A stretch of 64,000 nucleotides of DNA, taken from the NCBI RefSeq assembly GCF_014596465.1, contig NZ_MECK01000445.1, positions 58,490 through 122,489 on the forward strand, in the 5' to 3' direction. Below the pieces are notes generated by a model. That model made no database searches, was not told the DNA's origin, and was given only the letters and a program-made list of their open reading frames with translations. Shown here piece after piece: positions 59,209 through 64,000 of this stretch. The position numbers were made by a program, and so were the translations under genes. The stretch's first letter is position 1; the number at the start of each line of letters is the position of its first letter. The stretch comes from Streptomyces sp. CBMA123 (lineage in GTDB: Bacteria; Actinomycetota; Actinomycetes; Streptomycetales; Streptomycetaceae).

Positions 59209-59631
59209 TCAGCCTGAAAGGATTTGTCGAGCCTTCACCAGACGCTCTCGATGGTCTTCGATCCAGCCTGCGGGCGGGGACATGGGCAGGCTGACCGTCA
59301 CCTGCGAGGACGGGTCATCGCTGATCGACACCCCGATCGCCCTCGGGCTGAGCGGCTTGATCTTCAGCTGGACCGTCCGGCCGGAGTTCAGCCATGAGAC
59401 GAACCTGTTCCCGGCAAGGCTGTCGAGAGCCTCTTCCCACTTGTCGAGGTCGAAGGCCGAGATCCCCACCCGGAAGTTGCCAGTGACGGTCTCCGTCGAC
59501 ACGACGAACTCACAGTCCAGGAACCCACTGCCCGGATCCGGTCGCTGCAGCACCCGCAACGCGACGACATGACCGCTCGTCCCAGGCGGGTCGGCAAGGT
59601 AGATCAGATCGTCCAGTGCGTCGTCCATCAC
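59209..59631 (-). CDS. DUF5959 family protein
   Basis: 140 aa. The family pattern is visible: DLIYLADPPGTSGHVVALRV, CEFVVSTETVTGNFRVGISA, FDLDKWEEALDSLAGNRFVS, WLNSGRTVQLKIKP, VTVSLPMSPPAGWIEDHRER. DUF5959 proteins are small and beta-rich, restricted mainly to Streptomyces, and typically found among polymorphic-toxin immunity genes; no activity is established. The gene begins 45 bp upstream of the 58783-59163 gene in the same direction and may be co-transcribed with it. Confidence 0.75.
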   Translation of the reverse strand: MMDDALDDLIYLADPPGTSGHVVALRVLQRPDPGSGFLDCEFVVSTETVTGNFRVGISAFDLDKWEEALDSLAGNRFVSWLNSGRTVQLKIKPLSPRAIGVSISDDPSSQVTVSLPMSPPAGWIEDHRERLVKARQILSG

Positions 59632-59775
59632 AGCCCTCTCACTCGATCTCGAACAAGGACATCATTCCGGACGACACCGACACGCCCAGGGCGCTCTCAT
59701 CAGTACCTGTTTCTAAGCCTCGGTGACGACAGCATCGGGCCGTCCAGTGTCGGAGCCCGGGCCTAGCATCTGCTC

Positions 59776-60588
59776 ATGAACCCTGAGCTCCTGTCTGCGG
59801 TCAGGACCGCACTCCCATCCGGTCGGATGATCACGTCAGATGAAGGCGATGGAGACGTCCAAGCCCTCTGGCCGAGTGACGGACCGGCCTCCGCGGATCT
59901 CTGGGTACGGCTGCATGCCGAGCGCACCCGCACGGGCCTGTGGCCGCTACTTCTTGATTCCAGGAACCCTCACGACAGCGAGTTCAGGCCCTGGGGAGCC
60001 GGTGAGCTCTTCCCAGAACGAATGTCCTCCCCAGAGACCCACGACCCTGCCGAGCTCCTCGGGAACTGGTGGAAGGACTACACCGTCATTGACGAGGACG
60101 ATGACATGCTGTCGCCGGAGGAGCGCCTGGCCGTCACCGCCCCCTTCGGGCAGGTCTGGCCGGGACTCGCCCCGTCTCTCCGACCGACCATGGACCCCGA
60201 GACCACAACCGTCGGCTACGCGCGGCACTTCGTCGCTCGTCGGCCGCAGTCCCGGCTGGGACTCGTCCCTGCCAGCTCGGGAGCCCACGCGCTCACCGCC
60301 GCTGGCTGGGACGGGCCGGTCAACTACGACAACGACACCGCCAAGTTCTCCGCCGTCGTGGCCGACTGGGAACGGCGCTTCGGCGCACGCGTCGTCGCGG
60401 TCGGCTCCGCCACCCTCCACCTGAGCGTCGCCGCACCCCCGACAACGACAGAGGACGCTCTCCTCGTGGCTGCCGAGCACTTCGCGTTCTGCCCTGACAA
60501 CATCTGGCAAGGCCACCGCCCGTGCACGCTGACCGCGTACACCGAGCGGCTCATCGATTGCCACAGCTGGGACTTCTGGTGGGACTGA
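59776..60588 (+). CDS. DUF4253 domain protein
   Basis: 270 aa. The C-terminal half carries the DUF4253 signature: LGLVPASSGAHALTAAGWDG, AVVADWERRFGARVVAVGSA, TLHLSVAAPPTTTEDALLVA, AEHFAFCPDNIWQG (the FCPDN.. motif) and TLTAYTERLIDCHSWDFWWD. The family is common in actinobacteria and has no assigned function; members occur near secretion and toxin loci. The N-terminal 120 residues are acidic and variable. Divergent from the DUF5959 gene by 145 bp. Confidence 0.8.
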   Translation: MNPELLSAVRTALPSGRMITSDEGDGDVQALWPSDGPASADLWVRLHAERTRTGLWPLLLDSRNPHDSEFRPWGAGELFPERMSSPETHDPAELLGNWWKDYTVIDEDDDMLSPEERLAVTAPFGQVWPGLAPSLRPTMDPETTTVGYARHFVARRPQSRLGLVPASSGAHALTAAGWDGPVNYDNDTAKFSAVVADWERRFGARVVAVGSATLHLSVAAPPTTTEDALLVAAEHFAFCPDNIWQGHRPCTLTAYTERLIDCHSWDFWWD

Positions 60589-60681
60589 CCCACCGCACTG
60601 GCGATCGTCAGCTGGAACCTCACACCGCTGGCCAACCGGGCCGGAGCACCAGGTGACTGCCTTCGAGGTCATGGGAGGCCT

Positions 60682-61095
60682 TCAGCTGTGTCCGATGTCC
60701 GCGTTGTGGAGGCGGCGTTCGGTGAGGCTGGTCACCCCGCTCAGCGCCTGCAGCTTGTCCTCCAGGGCGGCCTTGTCGACGGTCAGCTGGCGGATCGCTT
60801 CGGCGTAGACGCGGACCAGCTTGCGCAGGTCACTGTTCTCCCGGCGCAGACGGTCGGCCTCGTCGTCGGACCGGGTTCCGGCTTTCAGGACCGTGGCCGG
60901 GCGGTGCCGGCCAGCGAGCTGGGATTTGAACCAGGCGATCGGTTGCGGGTAGTTCCGGTAGAAGGTCGCGTGGGGGACGCCGAGCCGCTTCTCGACGCCG
61001 GTGACGGTGGCGCGCCGACCGCAAGCCTCGCTCTCGGCGAGTTCGGATTCCATCGCGGCCCGGACCTGCTCGTCGGTGGGCAGGTGGTGGCTCAC
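60682..61095 (-). CDS. DUF6262/TnpC-like protein of a Tn554-type element
   Basis: 137 aa from GTG 61095, which overlaps the stop of the integrase frame (GTGA). HTH-like start (EQVRAAMESELAESEACGRR, ATVTGVEKRLGVPHATFYRN, YPQPIAWFKSQL) and a C-terminal coiled coil (DEADRLRRENSDLRKLVRVY, AEAIRQLTVDKAALEDKLQA). This is the DUF6262 layout that accompanies pairs of tyrosine recombinases in Tn554-like transposons, where TnpC aids orientation or target choice. Its recombinase partners are broken, so it is probably no longer functional. Confidence 0.75.
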   Translation of the reverse strand: MSHHLPTDEQVRAAMESELAESEACGRRATVTGVEKRLGVPHATFYRNYPQPIAWFKSQLAGRHRPATVLKAGTRSDDEADRLRRENSDLRKLVRVYAEAIRQLTVDKAALEDKLQALSGVTSLTERRLHNADIGHS

Positions 61096-61712
61096 GGTGT
61101 CTCCGTCTTGGTGTCCGGACCGGTGACGGCGGTTGCGGTGAGGAAGTCGGCGAGCTCCTGCCGGCGGGTCTGGAGGCGGTGCCGGACGAACGGCGCCAGT
61201 TGGTCCGCGCGGGCGAGTTCCCGGTCGTGGGCTTCCAGGGCCGCTCGCAGGTGGGCGGTGTTCTCGGCGGACAGGGCGACGTTGCGGCACCGTAGGGGCT
61301 GGCAGTCCGGCAGTGATGGGCCGGCCTGGCCGTCGTCCCGGCGGCACAGGGCCCGGTCGGGATTGTGGACGCAGGGGACGTACCGGCCCGGGTAGATGTG
61401 GGGGTCGTGGCGGGTCATGTGGCGTTGGAGCCGCTTGGCGTCGTTGATGACCTTGCCCTGGAACTGGACATGCCGCTCGAACTCGGCGAGACGGCTTTCC
61501 GCCTCGGCCGCGGCTGGTCCGGTGAGGCGGTGGAACTCGTCGCTGGTGATCAGGTCGCCGAGTTTCTCGCCGCGGGCGATTGCCTCCTCGGACTCGACCT
61601 CGTCGCGGAACCCGGAGTCGGAGGTACCGGCGTAGCCCTCGAACATCTGCACACGCAGGTGCCGGTACTGCAGGGCGCCGGCGATGACGCCGCCGGGGCG
61701 GCGGGCGATGAA
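61092..61712 (-). pseudogene. Tn554-type tyrosine recombinase, C-terminal remnant
   Basis: After a TGA (61715-61713) the frame reads FIARRPGGVIAGALQYRHLR, VQMFEGYAGTSDSGFRDEVE, EFERHVQFQGKVINDAKRLQ, HDPHIYPGRYVPCVHNPDRA and LPDCQPLRCRNVALSAENTA. This is the C-terminal part of the large actinobacterial site-specific integrase with the GYAGTSDSGFRDEVE region and a zinc-like Cys/His set (PCVHNPDRALC, CQPLRC). The R-H-R catalytic core before it is lost or degenerate. Confidence 0.75.
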
Positions 61713-61883
61713 TCAGGCCAGGGTGCGCCTTCTCTCCGCAGAGGCCGTGTGCGGATGACTTCGTGTTGTGATTGAACAGCGGGAGCCCTCATCGAGGGGT
61801 TTGCCACGTTCGTTGTCACTGGTGTTGCATTCCGCGCTCCTCGGTGTGATGCAAGTCACTCCGAGTATCAGATCTGGCTGCGT

Positions 61884-62348
61884 TCATGATTCGGCGCGCT
61901 GCTGCGACGCCTTGGGCATAGCAGACTCGGTGGAAGGGGGCCACCGATGCCCGGCATCGTGAAGCTTGCTCAGGGCGGCATGGTCGTTGCTCACCAGCAC
62001 CTGCGCCAGCCGTGCTGCTTCGGCCACGACATCGGGCCAACCTGGCGATTGAAGGTAGACCTCGTCGCTGGCATCGGCACCAACCGCGCCCTGCACCCTG
62101 CCGTAGGCAGCGCCGAGACGCGCCATCAGCGACACCTCCTCGTCGGTGCGAAGACTCTGCCCCAGCCAGGGCAGCGGATCATCCGCATTGCAGAAGTCGT
62201 CGAAGAGGACGTGCACCACGTAGTCGAGATTCTCGAACTGTTCAGGGTCAAGCCAGACCTCCCGTTGCCACGTCGGGCTTGCAAGCGCCATGACTGCCGG
62301 AACGACGTGTAGGCGGTAGTAAGGCAGGGCGATGCCGTGATCAATCAC
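61884..62348 (-). CDS. SCO4402 family protein
   Basis: 154 aa. PYYRLHVVPAVMALASPTWQ, then REVWLDPEQFENLDYVVHVL, FDDFCNADDPLPWLGQSLRT, DEEVSLMARLGAAYGRVQGA and YLQSPGWPDVVAEAARLAQV follow the SCO4402-type pattern (R..V..A...LAS..WQ..VW.......DL...H.L.DD). No enzymatic motif; function unknown. GTG 62348 is chosen by family length. The start is only 22 bp from the left end of the IS3 element, which may have removed its promoter. Confidence 0.7.
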   Translation of the reverse strand: MIDHGIALPYYRLHVVPAVMALASPTWQREVWLDPEQFENLDYVVHVLFDDFCNADDPLPWLGQSLRTDEEVSLMARLGAAYGRVQGAVGADASDEVYLQSPGWPDVVAEAARLAQVLVSNDHAALSKLHDAGHRWPPSTESAMPKASQQRAES

Positions 62349-62420
62349 GGGTCGAGGGTACTGACTTCGTGACATTCCCCTCGTAGCGTGGAGTCGTGAC
62401 CAGAGGGGAAGTTGAGGGTC

Positions 62421-62738
62421 ATGGCGGGGAAGAGGCGCTCTTGCGACGCGGAGTTCCGCGCGGGTGCGGTGCGCATAGTGACGGAGACCGGGAAGTCGGC
62501 CGCGGAGGTCGCGCGGGACCTGGGCGTGCAGCCGAGCACGCTGCAGAACTGGGTCCACCGCGCCCGGACCCGGGCGGACGCGGAGGCGGCGGGAGGCTTG
62601 AGCGAGTCCGAGCGCGATGAGCTGCGCCGGCTGCGGGATGAGAACGCCCGGCAGCGCAAGGAGATCGCCGAGCTCGGGATGGAGCGCGATGTCCTCAAGC
62701 GATCGGTGGTCCTGTGGGTGAAGGAGGCGACGAAGTGA
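62421..62738 (+). CDS. IS3 family transposase OrfA
   Basis: 105 aa from ATG 62421. Helix-turn-helix (SCDAEFRAGAVRIVTETGKS, AAEVARDLGVQPSTLQNWVH) followed by a leucine-zipper-like helix (ELRRLRDENARQRKEIAELG, MERDVLKRSVVLWVKE). OrfA binds the IS ends and is normally joined to OrfB by frameshifting; here its TGA overlaps the GTG of orfB. Confidence 0.9.
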   Translation: MAGKRRSCDAEFRAGAVRIVTETGKSAAEVARDLGVQPSTLQNWVHRARTRADAEAAGGLSESERDELRRLRDENARQRKEIAELGMERDVLKRSVVLWVKEATK

Positions 62739-63633
62739 CGGTTGCGGGCTTCATCGCTGACCAGAGGACCGAGCACGGCGTCCCGCACACGACCGCCTGC
62801 CGGGCCCTTGGAGTGTCCGCGTCCTGGTTCTACAAGTGGCGCCGGCGCCCGGCTGAGCCGACGGCCCGCGAGGTCCGGCGGGCTGAACTGACCGACCGGA
62901 TAAGGTACTTCTTCGCCGCGTCCGGCAGTACCTACGGCTCGCCCAGGATCACCCTGTACCTGTGGGCGGAGGGCTGGCAGGTCTCGGAGAACACCGTCGC
63001 CAAGATCATGGCCGAGCTCGCGCTCCAGGGCCGCAAGCCCCCGCGCCGACGCCGGTCACTGACTCGCCAGGGCAGACGCAAAGCGGCCCGCGACCTGGTC
63101 AATCGACACTTCGACGCGGTGGCGCCGAACGTTCTGTGGGTGGGCGACATGACCGAGATCGACACCGGCGAGGGCAAGCTCTACCTGGCCACGGTGATCG
63201 ACCTGTTCTCGCGTCGGCTCCTCGGCTACGCGATGGGTGCCCACCACGACGCCGCCCTGGTCGGCGCCTCGCTCACGATGGCAGCGGCCACCCGTGGTGG
63301 CCGGGTGGACGGCGTGATCTTCCCGAGTACAGCAGCCAGGCCTACAACGAGCTGTGCGACCGCCTCGGCGTGGTCCAGTCGATGGGCCGGGTCGGGTCGG
63401 CGCTGGACAACGCCGCCGCCGAGAGCTTCCACTCCACGATCAAGGTCGAATACATCCACCGGCAGCGCTTCGCTATCCGCGCAGAGGCCCGCTTGAAGAT
63501 CGCGACCTGGATCGCCGACTTCTACAACACCCGTCGCCGACACAGCGCGGCCGGCGGACTACCGCCCGTGGAGTTCGAACGGATCATCAGCAAGGCGCGA
63601 ACCGAGGCTCATCAGGGGGCCCAGGCCGCTTAG
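62735..63633 (+). pseudogene. IS3 family transposase OrfB with internal deletion
   Basis: GTG 62735 opens a normal OrfB: FIADQRTEHGVPHTTACRAL, ASGSTYGSPRITLYLWAEGW, NVLWVGDMTEIDTGEGKLYL (first catalytic Asp). At about 63322 VIF should continue HSDRGSEYSSQ, but about 16 bp are missing, so the second Asp is lost and the frame changes. The other frame then carries EYSSQAYNELCDRLGVVQSM, ALDNAAAESFHSTIKVEYIH (catalytic Glu) and YNTRRRHSAAGGLPPVEFE to the end. The copy cannot transpose by itself. Confidence 0.9.
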
Positions 63634-63663
63634 CCAGGACTCCACGATTACTGGGGATTGACA

Positions 63664-63758
63664 CGCACAAGCAGCACCCGGCCCTGGGCACCATCCCCCT
63701 GCCCGAGCAGTCCCTTGTCCCGGCCCTGCGCCAACTCGCCTCCGCCGGCGCCCACTAG
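63664..63758 (+). pseudogene. 3' end of a gene cut by the IS3 element
   Basis: After the IS end the frame reads HKQHPALGTIPLPEQSLVPA, LRQLASAGAH and a TAG, coding-looking but without a start. The left part of the gene was not found at the other IS border. An IS-end-like GGGCGTGTTGTGAAAGTG lies further on at about 63824. Confidence 0.3.
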
Positions 63759-63912
63759 GAACACCCGGGCCCGGCCACACCCGCGCCGGGCCCGAAACAC
63801 CCGGTCCCCGCCTCGGGGCTAGGGCGTGTTGTGAAAGTGCTTGCTGTGGGTATCGGGGTGAGCAGAGCGATAACCATTGATCAATCGCGACCGGGCTTCA
63901 TACCATCTCCTG

Positions 63913-64000
63913 ATGGGACATGACGACCTTCCGACTCTTGAACTCGCGTTTCCCGGTCCGGAACGTGACCGTGGCGTCGCGGCAATCCTGAGCGGTCAGA
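63913..64000 (+). CDS. Probable ASCH-domain protein, cut by the window end
   Basis: ATG 63913 opens GHDDLPTLELAFPGPERDRG, VAAILSGQ, which resembles the beginning of actinobacterial ASCH-domain proteins (LELAFPGP.RD.LV.AIL.G.K). ASCH domains bind RNA or modified bases. Only 29 residues are visible, so the call is tentative. Confidence 0.5.
   Translation, partial: MGHDDLPTLELAFPGPERDRGVAAILSGQ

Larger units (their letters stand above)
62370..63663 (+). mobile_element. IS3-family insertion sequence, inactive
   Basis: Inverted ends TGACATTCCCCTCGTAGCGT (from 62370) and TGTCAATCCCCAGTAATCGT (from 63663, complement) agree at about 22 of 29 positions, then GGAGTC-TG. Between them lie orfA and a deleted orfB. 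No convincing target duplication was found. Confidence 0.75.

Noticed and set aside
1..64000. CRISPR arrays, rRNA and tRNA genes
   Set aside because: No regularly spaced repeats, no rRNA core sequences and no cloverleaf with GTTCGA-type arm were noticed by eye. A tRNAscan or Infernal search would settle it.

Overview
The window is high-GC DNA (codons mostly ending in G or C, frequent GTG and TTG starts, AAGGAG-like ribosome sites) of a filamentous actinomycete. Protein families such as DUF6228, DUF5959, DUF4253, SCO4402-type, Imm21 and replication-relaxation, together with many small secreted proteins, point to Streptomyces, Kitasatospora or a close relative. The content is accessory rather than core: no rRNA, tRNA, CRISPR array or housekeeping operon was seen. 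About a third of the gene-like sequence is broken, and remnants of at least eight transposon types (IS701, IS5, IS630, IS21, IS3, Tn554-like, NF041680-type and an IS701-derived MITE) lie between intact genes. This looks like a chromosome arm or a decayed integrated element.

Left part (1-24 kb). A TetR regulator with matching operators controls a TetX-like flavin monooxygenase, followed by an alpha/beta hydrolase. Then come cell-envelope genes (a lipoprotein, an L,D-transpeptidase lipoprotein, and a membrane protein with a cytoplasmic HTH), a small secreted protein, a phosphotransferase, and a MarR regulator facing an FrsA-like hydrolase across a perfect 31-bp operator. An operon pairs an FMN-binding glutamate-synthase-like oxidoreductase with a pyruvate-oxidase-type ThDP enzyme. 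A secreted beta/gamma-crystallin-like protein, a replication-relaxation pseudogene, a DUF6228 protein, an IstB remnant and a large leucine-rich-variant repeat protein close this part.

Middle (24-41 kb). This part is gene-poor, with G+T-rich patches and short hairpins of core GGCCGYCAGGCC. It holds a VOC protein, a gene of unknown function bounded by IS21-like inverted ends, an XRE-type regulator, and a TetR / SnoaL-like / alcohol dehydrogenase module with a visible operator. The most striking gene here (35446-36300, minus strand) is a secreted ribosome-inactivating protein whose active-site residues line up with the Shiga toxin A chain and ricin. A lysine-rich histone-like protein and a nucleoside hydrolase follow.

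Right-centre (40-51 kb). A defence-like island contains a membrane-anchored Mrr-type endonuclease and a translationally coupled pair: a 141-aa protein and a 1243-aa nSTAND-TM-WD40 protein. The two share a nearly identical NASDNARAYVAGRDLHI-type tag. The stop codon of the large gene lies in the CTAG target duplication of an IS701-derived MITE. Next come an M48-like peptidase and a PIMT (protein isoaspartate methyltransferase) homologue preceded by a 38-aa open reading frame, an arrangement like that of the imiditide class of RiPPs. Ku and GH15 remnants follow.

Right end (51-64 kb). A DUF4157 metallopeptidase-domain effector with a nuclease-like C-terminal part sits beside a SMI1/KNR4 immunity-type protein. 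After this is a run of immunity-type or unknown genes (Imm21, DUF5959, DUF4253, SCO4402-type), a decayed parA between two copies of a 15-bp palindrome, a Tn554-like remnant, and an IS3 element that has lost its second catalytic aspartate. The window ends inside a probable ASCH-domain gene.

Function calls rest on reading the protein sequences from memory of the families; no database search was run.
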